Positions 54,738 through 62,501 of a stretch of 64,000 nt of DNA are shown in pieces. Each line of letters starts with the position of its first letter. Positions within the stretch are counted from its first letter, which is position 1. The notes under the pieces were generated by a model that saw only the letters and a program-made list of their open reading frames with translations, was not told where the DNA came from and ran no database searches. Source of the stretch: Clavibacter michiganensis (GTDB taxonomy: Bacteria > Actinomycetota > Actinomycetes > Actinomycetales > Microbacteriaceae); assembly GCF_016907085.1 (NCBI RefSeq), contig NZ_JAFBBJ010000001.1, forward strand, positions 2,170,001-2,234,000. The letters are read 5' to 3'. The position numbers and the translations under genes are program-made.

Positions 54738-56642
54738 TCAGGGGTTCCGGTGGGAGCTGGAGACCAGCGAGCGCTCGTCGGTGCGACCCGGGGCGGGGGT
54801 CGGCGCCATGCCGGTCGTGCCGCCGGCGCCGCCGCCCGTGCCCCCGGTGCCGCCACCCGTTCCGCCGCCCGTCCCGCCGCCGGTGCCGCCCGGGGCGGCC
54901 TCGACCGTGACGGTGACGGTGCTGCTGTACGGCGACTCGTTGGTGCCGCAGATGGCCAGGTACTTGACGGTGAACGTGCCCGGGTTCGTGCCCACCTTGA
55001 TCTCGCCCGACGTGGTCTGAGCGTTCGTCGGGTTCGTGCTGCCGCCCCAGGTGCCGGTCGCGCCACCTGAGACGGAGTCGGCCTGGATCTGGTACCCGTT
55101 CAGCGTCTGGCCGGCGGGGCAGGAGTAGGCGGGCCAGGAGATGTCCACCTCCTGGCCGGCGCGGACGTCCGTCGGCTCGACGGTCGGCGTGCCCGGCGCC
55201 GCGGTGGGCAGGGTGGGCGGCCCGTACGCCGTGATCTGGATGGTGGCGCCCTTCGCGACGGTGCCGGTGGGGGTGATGGCCGTGACGCGACCCTCCTCCT
55301 CGCCGGACGGCGCGGCGCTGCCCGTGATGACGGTGACCTTGAGGCCGAGGGCCGTGAGCTCCGCCGTGACCGTCTTCTGGTCGCGGCCGATGTAGTCGTC
55401 CCGGTTCACGTCCACCGTGCTCGCCGTGGGCGAGGGCGTGGGGGTCGGGCTCGGGGAGGGACTCGCGCTCGGGGTCGCGGTGGTCTCGACCGGCGCAGGG
55501 GCCGCGTTGTCCCCGCGCTGGCCGGCGGTGAGGGCGATGGCGCCGGCCACGATGGCGCCGATCACGAGGATCGCGACGACGACGAAGATCCAGATGGCGC
55601 GCTTGCGGGCGCGCGGCTCCTCGGGCTCCTCGTCGTCCGCGTCGTCGAGGAGGAAGGGATCCGCCGTGCCGGCGCGCGGCGCGGAGGAGGACAGGACGGT
55701 GGTCGCGCCCGTGTCGGCGGCGCGGCGGCCGGACGGCATGAGCTGCGTGGCCTGCGTGGGCGCGGGATCCGCGAGCGCGGCGGCACCGGCGACGGCCGCG
55801 ACCGCGATGGTCGCGGTGGCGACGTCGCCCCGGCGGAGCGCCTGCGCGGCGCGCGCGAGGTGCGCGGCGCTCTGCGGGCGGTCGGCCGGCTTCTTGGCGA
55901 TGCACGACATGACGAGGTTGCGCACGGGCTCGGCGACGGTGACCGGCAGCTCGGGCGGCAGCTCGTTGATCTGCGCCATGGCGATGGCGACCTGCGACTC
56001 GCCCGTGAAGGGGCGGCGGCCGGCCAGGCACTCGTACGCGACGATGCCCATCGAGTAGACGTCGGTGGACGGCGAAGCCGGGTGCCCGCTCGCCTGCTCG
56101 GGCGAGAGGTACTGCACGGTGCCCATGACCTGGCCCGTGGCGGTGAGCGGCACCTGGTCGGCGATGCGCGCGATGCCGAAGTCGGTGATCTTCACGCGGC
56201 CGTCGGGCGTGATGAGCAGGTTGCCCGGCTTGATGTCGCGGTGGACGAGCCCGGCCTGGTGCGCGGCGTGGAGGGCCAGCGCGGTCTGGGCGATGATGTC
56301 GAGCACCTTGTCGGTGGACAGCACGCGCTCGCGCTCGAGGATCGTGGAGAGCGCCTCTCCGGGCACGAGCTCCATCACGAGGAAGGCGCTGCCGTCCTCC
56401 TCGCCGTAGTCGAAGACGTTGGCGATGCCCTCGTGGTTGACGAGCGCGGCGTGGCGGGCCTCGGCGCGGAAGCGCTCGAGGAACCCGGGGTCGCCGAGGT
56501 ACTCGTCCTTGAGGATCTTGATCGCGACCTTGCGCCCGATGACGAGGTCGGTGGCCTCCCACACCTCGCCCATGCCGCCGATGGCGATGCGATCGCCCAG
56601 CTGGTAACGCCCTCCGAAGGTCAGTCCGCTCGTGGGTCTCAT
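54738..56642 (-). CDS. pknA: Ser/Thr protein kinase PknA-like with PASTA and extra beta domain
   Basis: 634 residues. Kinase domain 1-270 with IAIGGMGEVWEA, HRDIKPGNLL, DFGIARIAD and GTVQYLSPEQASGH. A membrane helix IWIFVVVAILVIGAIVAGAIAL near 345-365. Outside: a Pro/Ser/Thr-rich hinge, one PASTA-like domain (DYIGRDQKTVTAELTALGLKVTVITG), then a fibronectin-III-like region (PTVEPTDVRAGQEVDISWP...SPYSSTVTVTVEA) and a Gly-Gly-Thr tail. Mycobacterial PknA (about 430 residues) has none of these outer parts. Its ATG overlaps the pbpA stop by 4 nt. Confidence 0.9.
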   Translation of the reverse strand: MRPTSGLTFGGRYQLGDRIAIGGMGEVWEATDLVIGRKVAIKILKDEYLGDPGFLERFRAEARHAALVNHEGIANVFDYGEEDGSAFLVMELVPGEALSTILERERVLSTDKVLDIIAQTALALHAAHQAGLVHRDIKPGNLLITPDGRVKITDFGIARIADQVPLTATGQVMGTVQYLSPEQASGHPASPSTDVYSMGIVAYECLAGRRPFTGESQVAIAMAQINELPPELPVTVAEPVRNLVMSCIAKKPADRPQSAAHLARAAQALRRGDVATATIAVAAVAGAAALADPAPTQATQLMPSGRRAADTGATTVLSSSAPRAGTADPFLLDDADDEEPEEPRARKRAIWIFVVVAILVIGAIVAGAIALTAGQRGDNAAPAPVETTATPSASPSPSPTPTPSPTASTVDVNRDDYIGRDQKTVTAELTALGLKVTVITGSAAPSGEEEGRVTAITPTGTVAKGATIQITAYGPPTLPTAAPGTPTVEPTDVRAGQEVDISWPAYSCPAGQTLNGYQIQADSVSGGATGTWGGSTNPTNAQTTSGEIKVGTNPGTFTVKYLAICGTNESPYSSTVTVTVEAAPGGTGGGTGGGTGGGTGGTGGGAGGTTGMAPTPAPGRTDERSLVSSSHRNP

Positions 56643-58090
56643 CTGTCCAGCACCGCCTCAATCACTTTCTTCGCCACGGGGGCGGCGAGGGTGTTCCCCG
56701 AGCCCGATCGTCCTCGTCCGCCGCCGTCCTCGACCAGGACCGCGACCGCCACCTGCGGGTCCTCCGCCGGCGCGAAGCCGGTGAACCACAGCGTGTACGG
56801 GTCGTCGGAGCCGTTCTGGGCGGTGCCCGTCTTGCCGGCCACGTCGACGCCACTGATTCTCGCATTCGACGCGACGCCGCTCCGGACGTCGTCGATCATC
56901 ATCCGGGTCATGGTGTCGGCGGTCTCCTTCGAGATCGGGTCGGCGAATCGGCTGGGGGAGAAGCCGGAGAGCTCGCTCAGGTCGGGGTTGAGGACGCTGT
57001 CGACGACGCTCGGCTTCATGACCTCGCCGCCGTTCGCGATGCCGGCCGTGACCATGGCGGTCTGCAGCGGGGTGGCGCGGACGTCGAGCTGCCCGAACGC
57101 GGACTGCGCGGTCTGGGCGTCGTCGAGGTCGGGGGAGAAGACGCTCTTGGCGCTGGCCATGGGCACGTCGATCGACTTGCCGTAGCCGAACGCGTCGGCC
57201 ATCGCCGCGATCCGCTCGGAGCCGAGCGCGATGCCGAGCTGCGCGAACGGGATGTTGCAGCTGAGTCGCAGCGCGGTCGCGATGCTGACCTCGGCCTCGG
57301 GGCCGCACGCGCCCTCGCCGGCGTTGGTGATGACCGTGCCGGTGCCGGGCAGCGTGAAGGTGGGCGGGTTGGGCAGCAGCGAGTCGGGCGTGTACTGGCC
57401 CGACTCGATGGCGGCGGCCGCGGTGATGAGCTTGAACGTGGATCCGGGCGGGTTGAGGCTGTTGACCGCCCGGTTGATGAGCGGGTTCGCCGGGTCGGCG
57501 AGGAGCGACGAGTAGCTCTGCTGCACGGCCGCGCGATCATGCGACGCCAGCGTGTTCGGGTCGTAGCCGGGCTTGGAGACCATCGCGAGGATGCGGCCGG
57601 TCTTCGGCTCGATCGCGACCACGGAGCCCTGCAGCGATCCGAGCGCGTCGTACGCCGCCTGCTGCACCTTCGGGTCGATCGTGAGCTCGACCGACGCGCC
57701 CTTCGGGTCCTGCCCGGTGAAGGTGCGCGTGAGGCTGTCGAAGAACTGCGTGCCGCTCGTGCCGCTGAGCACGTCGTTCATGGAGTCCTCGAGGCCCGTG
57801 GATCCCTGGCCGAGCGTGTAGTAGCCGGTGACCGCGCTGTAGAGGTCGGGCTGCGCGTAGGTGCGGAGGAACTTGTAGCGGTCGTCGACCGGCACCGAGG
57901 AGGCGATGGGCGTGCCGTCGACCAGGATCGAGCCGCGCTCGGCCGAGTAGCTGGCGATGATGGTGCGGCTGTTGCGCGGATCCGCCTGCAGCGTGGGCGC
58001 GGAGACGACCTGGATGACCGACGCCGCGACGAAGAGGGCCACGAACATGGCCAGGACGAACACGGAGACGCGCTTGAGCTCGCGGTTCAC
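56639..58090 (-). CDS. pbpA: Class B penicillin-binding protein PbpA
   Basis: 483 residues from GTG 58090. N-terminal anchor VSVFVLAMFVALFVAASVIQVV, a dimerisation part, and a transpeptidase domain: SxxK in PPGSTFKLI, SxN in LSCNIPF, KTG in GKTGTAQNG. Cross-links peptidoglycan during elongation or septation with the SEDS partner upstream, with which it overlaps by 4 nt; PbpA and RodA are phospho-regulated in mycobacteria through this operon. Confidence 0.95.
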   Translation of the reverse strand: MNRELKRVSVFVLAMFVALFVAASVIQVVSAPTLQADPRNSRTIIASYSAERGSILVDGTPIASSVPVDDRYKFLRTYAQPDLYSAVTGYYTLGQGSTGLEDSMNDVLSGTSGTQFFDSLTRTFTGQDPKGASVELTIDPKVQQAAYDALGSLQGSVVAIEPKTGRILAMVSKPGYDPNTLASHDRAAVQQSYSSLLADPANPLINRAVNSLNPPGSTFKLITAAAAIESGQYTPDSLLPNPPTFTLPGTGTVITNAGEGACGPEAEVSIATALRLSCNIPFAQLGIALGSERIAAMADAFGYGKSIDVPMASAKSVFSPDLDDAQTAQSAFGQLDVRATPLQTAMVTAGIANGGEVMKPSVVDSVLNPDLSELSGFSPSRFADPISKETADTMTRMMIDDVRSGVASNARISGVDVAGKTGTAQNGSDDPYTLWFTGFAPAEDPQVAVAVLVEDGGGRGRSGSGNTLAAPVAKKVIEAVLDR

Positions 58091-59484
58091 GACTCGACCA
58101 CCAATCGGGGCTGGTTGCGGACGGTGTCGGAGAGGCGGAGGAGCAGGGCCGCGATGATCCAGTTGGCCAGCAGCGAGGATCCGCCCGCCGCCATGAACGG
58201 CGTCGTGAGGCCCGTGAGCGGGATGACGCGCGTGACGCCGCCGATGACGACGAAGACCTGCAGCGCGATGACGAACGAGAGGCCGATGCCGAGCAGCTTG
58301 CCGAAGTCGTCCTGGCCGGCGAAGCCGATGCGGAAGCCGCGCGAGACGAGCAGCAGGTAGAGGGCGAGGATCGCGAAGACGCCCGTGAGGCCGAGCTCCT
58401 CGCCGAGGCTCGCGAAGATGAAGTCGCTGTTGGCGAGCGGGGTGAGGTTGGGCATGCCCTCCCCGAGCCCGCGCCCGAACAGGCCGCCGTCGGCCATGCC
58501 GAACAGGCCCGTGACGAGCTGGTAGCTGCCGCCGTTCGCGTCGTAGACGGACGGGTCGAAGGGGCTGAGCCACGCGTCGACGCGACCGCCGACGTAGCCG
58601 AGGGTGCTCGCGCCGTACGCGCCGCCGAGGAAGAGGACGAGGCCGAGGACGACCCAGCCGATGCGGCCCGTGCTCACGTAGGTCATGACGATGAACAGGC
58701 CGAAGTAGAGGAGCGAGGTGCCGAGGTCGCGCTGGAAGACGAGCACGCTCATCGACACGGCCCAGACCAGCAGGATGGGGCCGAGGTCGCGGACGCGCGG
58801 GAAGCGCATCCCGAGGACCTTGACGCCCACCATCGAGAGGCTGTCGCGGGCGGTGACCAGGTAGCCCGCGAAGAAGACCGCCAGGCAGATCTTCGCGATC
58901 TCGCCGGGCTGGAACGAGAAGCCGCCGATGTGGATCCAGACGCGCGCGCCGTTGATGTTCTGGCCGATGACCGGGAGCATCGGCAGGAGCAGCAGGATGA
59001 GGCCGACGAACATGGCGATGTAGCGGTAGCGCTGCAGCACGCGGTGGTTCTTCAGCAGCACGATGACCGCGAGCCCGCACACGATGGCGAGGCCCGACCA
59101 GACGATCTGCCGCACGGCCACGCTGTCCCAGCCCGAGAGCCCGGCGGCGAGGTCGAGGCGATAGATGGCGGCGATCCCGAGGCCGTTGAGCACGGTCGCG
59201 ATGGGGAGGATGAACGGATCCGCATCGGGCGCGAGCCAGCGCAGCGCCACGTGCATGCCGAGGACGAGGACCGCGAGGCCGGTGGCGGGGATGAAGAAGC
59301 TCTGGTCGAACGCGCCGAGCACGCCGAGCTGCACGAGGTACAGGGCGCCGCCGTTGATGACGGAGGCCAGCACGACCAGCGCGAGCTCGAGGTTCCTGAG
59401 GCGTCGGGGCACGCGGATGCGCGGGATCCGGGGCGCGCGCTCGCGGCCGCGCACGGGCGCGTCCGTCACGCCGGCGCTAGCCAC
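58087..59484 (-). CDS. rodA: SEDS glycosyltransferase (RodA/FtsW family)
   Basis: 465 residues from GTG 59484, about 10-12 membrane helices. Typical SEDS stretches: VRQIVWSGLAIVCGLAVIVLLKNH, FVFQRDLGTSLLYFGLF-like VLVFQRDLGTSLLYFGLFIVMTY with the catalytic aspartate region, NSDFIFASLGEELGLTGVF and PLTGLTTPFMAAGGSSLLANW. It polymerises lipid II into glycan strands with PbpA. Overlaps pstP by 8 nt and pbpA by 4 nt. Confidence 0.93.
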   Translation of the reverse strand: MASAGVTDAPVRGRERAPRIPRIRVPRRLRNLELALVVLASVINGGALYLVQLGVLGAFDQSFFIPATGLAVLVLGMHVALRWLAPDADPFILPIATVLNGLGIAAIYRLDLAAGLSGWDSVAVRQIVWSGLAIVCGLAVIVLLKNHRVLQRYRYIAMFVGLILLLLPMLPVIGQNINGARVWIHIGGFSFQPGEIAKICLAVFFAGYLVTARDSLSMVGVKVLGMRFPRVRDLGPILLVWAVSMSVLVFQRDLGTSLLYFGLFIVMTYVSTGRIGWVVLGLVLFLGGAYGASTLGYVGGRVDAWLSPFDPSVYDANGGSYQLVTGLFGMADGGLFGRGLGEGMPNLTPLANSDFIFASLGEELGLTGVFAILALYLLLVSRGFRIGFAGQDDFGKLLGIGLSFVIALQVFVVIGGVTRVIPLTGLTTPFMAAGGSSLLANWIIAALLLRLSDTVRNQPRLVVES

Positions 59485-60736
59485 GCGCGGCCTCCTGCAG
59501 CCGGTTGACGATCTCCTCGGCGCCCGCGAGCGAGTCGGCGTTGATGGTCTGCTCCACCTGCTGGCGGTAGAACGGCTGGAGGTCGTCGACCTGCACCTCG
59601 GTGCGGGCGTAGACGTGCGAGAGCTCGATCGGGCCGATGGTCTGCTGCACGCCGTTGTAGACCGCGACCGTGCCGTCGGCCTCGCCCACGTAGTAGCGCG
59701 ACTGGGTCCAGCGGTAGCCGAGGACGCACGCGAGGACGAGGCCCGCGAGGATCAGCGCGACGCCGACCAGCCAGGTGACGCGGCGGCGGAGCGCGCGGCG
59801 ACGGTCCTCCGCGATGAGGGCCTCGAGGTACTGGTCCGACTCCGGCTCGAACTGCGCGTCGCGCGCGGCCGTGGTGGCGCGCAGCGGGTGCAGCAGGAGC
59901 GACGGGATGCGGACGGCGCGCTTCGCCGGCTCGTCGCCGAACGCGAGGGGCTGCGCCGCGGATCCGACGAGCACGGGCTCGGGGTCGGGCCGGGCGGCGG
60001 CCTCGTCGTCCTCCTCCAGCACGTCGACGACCACGACCGTGACGTTGTCGGGGGCGCCGTGGTCGAGCGACTCCTTGACGAGCGCGTCGGCGACGGTGTC
60101 GGGCGTGCCCGCGGTCGCGAGGATCTCGGTGATCCGCTCCTCGGACACGTAGCTGCTGAGGCCGTCCGAGCACAGCAGCCAACGGTCGCCCGTGTGCGTG
60201 TCGAGCACCTGCGTGTCGACCTCGGGCGCCGCGTCGACGTCGCCGAGCACGCGCATGAGCACGGAGCGGCGCGGGTGGACGAGCGCCTCCTCGGGCGTGA
60301 TGCGGCCGCTGTCGACGAGGCGCTGCACGAAGGTGTGGTCGGCGGAGATCTGGCTGAGCTCGCCGCGGCGGAAGAGGTAGATGCGCGAGTCGCCGATGTG
60401 GGCGATGGCGACGTGGCGGCCGACGCGGGCGAGCGCGCTGACGGTGGTGCCCATCCCGGTGAGCTCGGAGTGCTCGAACACGGTCTCGGCGAGGAGCTGG
60501 TTGGCGGCGACGAGGCCGGCCTGCAGCGCGAACTCGGCGTCGTGGGCGGAGGCGTAGACCTTGTCGGCCTCGATGATGCGCGTGAGGGCGACCGCGGAGG
60601 CGACGTCGCCGCCCGCGTGCCCGCCCATGCCGTCGGCGACGACGAAGAGGTCCCGCCCCGCGTAGCCCGAGTCCTGGTTGTTCGACCGGACCTTGCCCAC
60701 GTGGGAGACGGCAGCGGCCTGCGTCACTGTCGCCAC
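59477..60736 (-). CDS. pstP: PP2C-type Ser/Thr protein phosphatase
   Basis: 419 residues; start at GTG 60736 or 60727. PP2C domain 1-240: NQDSGYAGRDLFVVADGMGGHAGG with metal aspartates, HIGDSRIYLFRRGEL, LCSDGLSSYV and GAPDNVTVVVVDV. A membrane helix LVGVALILAGLVLACVLGY near 320-340 and an extracytoplasmic C-terminal part ending EAARG. Reverses PknA/PknB phosphorylation. Gap of 4 bp to fhaB. Confidence 0.95.
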   Translation of the reverse strand: MATVTQAAAVSHVGKVRSNNQDSGYAGRDLFVVADGMGGHAGGDVASAVALTRIIEADKVYASAHDAEFALQAGLVAANQLLAETVFEHSELTGMGTTVSALARVGRHVAIAHIGDSRIYLFRRGELSQISADHTFVQRLVDSGRITPEEALVHPRRSVLMRVLGDVDAAPEVDTQVLDTHTGDRWLLCSDGLSSYVSEERITEILATAGTPDTVADALVKESLDHGAPDNVTVVVVDVLEEDDEAAARPDPEPVLVGSAAQPLAFGDEPAKRAVRIPSLLLHPLRATTAARDAQFEPESDQYLEALIAEDRRRALRRRVTWLVGVALILAGLVLACVLGYRWTQSRYYVGEADGTVAVYNGVQQTIGPIELSHVYARTEVQVDDLQPFYRQQVEQTINADSLAGAEEIVNRLQEAARG

Positions 60737-60740
60737 GCCG

Positions 60741-61325
60741 CTACCGCCGGAGCTCGAAGCTGGTCGCGCCGATGCGGATCGGCGTGTCGAGCGGCACCTG
60801 CGTCGGCACGCTCACGCGCTTGCCGTCGAGGAAGGTGCCGTTGGTCGAGTCGAGGTCCTGGATCATCCACTCGTCGTTCCAGAGCAGCAGGCGCGCGTGG
60901 TGGGTGGACGTGTAGTCGTCGCGGATCACGAGGCCCGACTCGCTCGAGCGGCCGATGGTGAGCGGCTCGGTGCCGAGCGGGATCTCCGTGCCGGCCTTGG
61001 CGCCCGAGGTGATGACGAGGTGGCGGGCGGTGGAGGTGGTGGCCTTCGCGCGGGACGGGACGGCGCCGGAGTTGGCGCCGGACGGCATCGACGAGATGGG
61101 CGGGGGCTGCACGGCCGGCTGCGGGGACCTCGGCGGGGCGGCGGCCGCCGCGGCGTACGGCGAGTGCGGGAACGGGGATCCGCCCGCCGCGCCCGTCTCC
61201 TCGCGCAGCTTCCGCACGCGCTGGCCGAAGAGGTCGGAGCGCAGCGCGTAGACGATGCCGAAGATGAACAGCCACAGCACCGCGAGGAACGCGAGACGGA
61301 GGACGAGGAGGGTCAGCTCGGTCAC
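60741..61325 (-). CDS. fhaB: FHA-domain protein, membrane-anchored (FhaB-like)
   Basis: 194 residues from GTG 61325. N-terminal helix TLLVLRLAFLAVLWLFIFGIVYAL, a linker rich in Pro/Ala/Ser, and an FHA domain (about 105-190) with IGRSSESGLVIRDDYTSTHHARLLLWNDEWMIQDLDSTNGTFLDGKRV, which recognises phosphothreonine. In mycobacteria FhaB (FipA) joins cell-division proteins to the kinases. Coupled by 4 nt to fhaA. Confidence 0.92.
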   Translation of the reverse strand: MTELTLLVLRLAFLAVLWLFIFGIVYALRSDLFGQRVRKLREETGAAGGSPFPHSPYAAAAAAPPRSPQPAVQPPPISSMPSGANSGAVPSRAKATTSTARHLVITSGAKAGTEIPLGTEPLTIGRSSESGLVIRDDYTSTHHARLLLWNDEWMIQDLDSTNGTFLDGKRVSVPTQVPLDTPIRIGATSFELRR

Positions 61326-62053
61326 GACGCTCCCCAGAACCCGTCGTCGTGGCCCCGGCCCCGGGTGTCGCGCCCGCCGCGCTCCTCGGTGGCCTGCGGC
61401 ACGACGCGGAAGGTGATGGCGGTGCGGCCGATGCGGATGACGGACTCGGGCGGGAGCGGCGCCTTCGTGACGGGCGCGCCGTTCAGCTCGGAGCCGTTCG
61501 TGGAGCCGAGGTCGCGGACCTGGGCGCGGGATCCGTCCCACGCGATCTCGACGTGGCGGCGGGACGTGCCCGGGTCGTCGACCGTGATGTCGGCGTCGCT
61601 GCCGCGGCCGATGACCGTGCGGCCCACGGGCAGCGGGTGGCGGGTGCCGGCGACGTCGACCACGGGCATCCACGTGACGCTGCCCTCCGCCGTGCGGCTG
61701 TCGATCTCCAGGACGCCCTCGGAGATGGCGTCGTCCTCGCGGAAGCCCACCTGCACCACGCCCGCGAACTGGTAGCCCTGCGAGGAGGCGTGCTTCTCGA
61801 CCGCCTGGCGCAGCTGGTCGGTGAGCGCGGTGCCGATGCTCGCCATGCGCTCGGCGTCGGCCCGGGAGACCCGGAGGGTGAAGGAGTTGGGCACGAGGAT
61901 GAGGTCGCGATCCACGACGGCGGCGTGGGTGTCGAGCTCGCGACGCAGCTGCGCGGCGATCTCCACGGGCTGCAGGCCGGACTTGAAGGTCTTCACGAAG
62001 GCGCCGTTGACGGCGCGCTCGAGGCCCTTCTCGAAGTTGTCCAGGATTCCCAC
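61322..62053 (-). CDS. fhaA: FHA-domain protein with DUF3662 (FhaA-like)
   Basis: 243 residues from GTG 62053. N-terminal DUF3662 (VGILDNFEKGLERAVNGAFVKTFKSGLQPVEIAAQLRRELD...) and C-terminal FHA domain with IGRGSDADITVDDPGTSRRHVEIAWDG and LGSTNGSELNG. A short linker compared with the long one of mycobacterial FhaA (about 530 residues). It binds phosphorylated MurJ in mycobacteria and holds back wall synthesis; murJ is also in this window. First gene of the fhaA-fhaB-pstP-rodA-pbpA-pknA-pknB cluster. GAGGACGG upstream. Confidence 0.92.
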   Translation of the reverse strand: MGILDNFEKGLERAVNGAFVKTFKSGLQPVEIAAQLRRELDTHAAVVDRDLILVPNSFTLRVSRADAERMASIGTALTDQLRQAVEKHASSQGYQFAGVVQVGFREDDAISEGVLEIDSRTAEGSVTWMPVVDVAGTRHPLPVGRTVIGRGSDADITVDDPGTSRRHVEIAWDGSRAQVRDLGSTNGSELNGAPVTKAPLPPESVIRIGRTAITFRVVPQATEERGGRDTRGRGHDDGFWGAS

Positions 62054-62244
62054 GTGTGATCCGTCCTCGCGCGGTCCTTCCGCGGATGAATAGGGAGATC
62101 GTAGCCAACTCGCGAGGCGGTGCCCTGGACACCGGCCCCGCGCGGGGTGCGGATCGCCCTCGGGGAGGGGCGGACGGGGGCCCGGGCGGCGCGGGATCGG
62201 GCGGCACGGGACCGGCTCCTGGGCGTGATAATGTCGTCCGGTTG

Positions 62245-62328
62245 GCGCGAGTGGCGGAATTGGTAGACGCGCACGGTTCAGGTCCGTGTGTCCGTGAGGA
62301 CGTGGGGGTTCAAGTCCCCCCTCGCGCA
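62245..62328 (+). tRNA. tRNA-Leu (anticodon CAG)
   Basis: Class II tRNA with long variable arm. Acceptor GCGCGAG with CTCGCGC, D arm GGCGGAATTGGTAGACGC, anticodon arm CACGGTTCAGGTCCGTG with CAG at 62279-62281, T arm GGGGGTTCAAGTCCCCC. CCA is encoded at 62329-62331. Confidence 0.97.
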
Positions 62329-62337
62329 CCAGCACAG

Positions 62338-62365
62338 GAGGCCCCCGGGATCACCCGGGGGCCTC
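62338..62365 (+). terminator. Terminator after tRNA-Leu
   Basis: GAGGCCCCCGGG / CCCGGGGGCCTC, 12-bp perfect stem, ATCA loop, followed by TTCG. Confidence 0.75.
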
Positions 62366-62501
62366 TTCGCGTCTCCGGCGCGAGGACGGGCGGAGCGGCG
62401 ACGCGGGCCCAGCCGATCGGCGGACGGGATCAGCCGATGGTCGGGCCGATCGGATCCCCCGGCCGATGCGCCGGCGGCCCCGCGCTGCGCACACTGGGGA
62501 C

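Noticed and set aside
54790..54900. Repetitive GGC/ACC-rich stretch resembling a repeat array
   Set aside because: It encodes the Gly-Gly-Thr tail of PknA; no spacer structure of a CRISPR.
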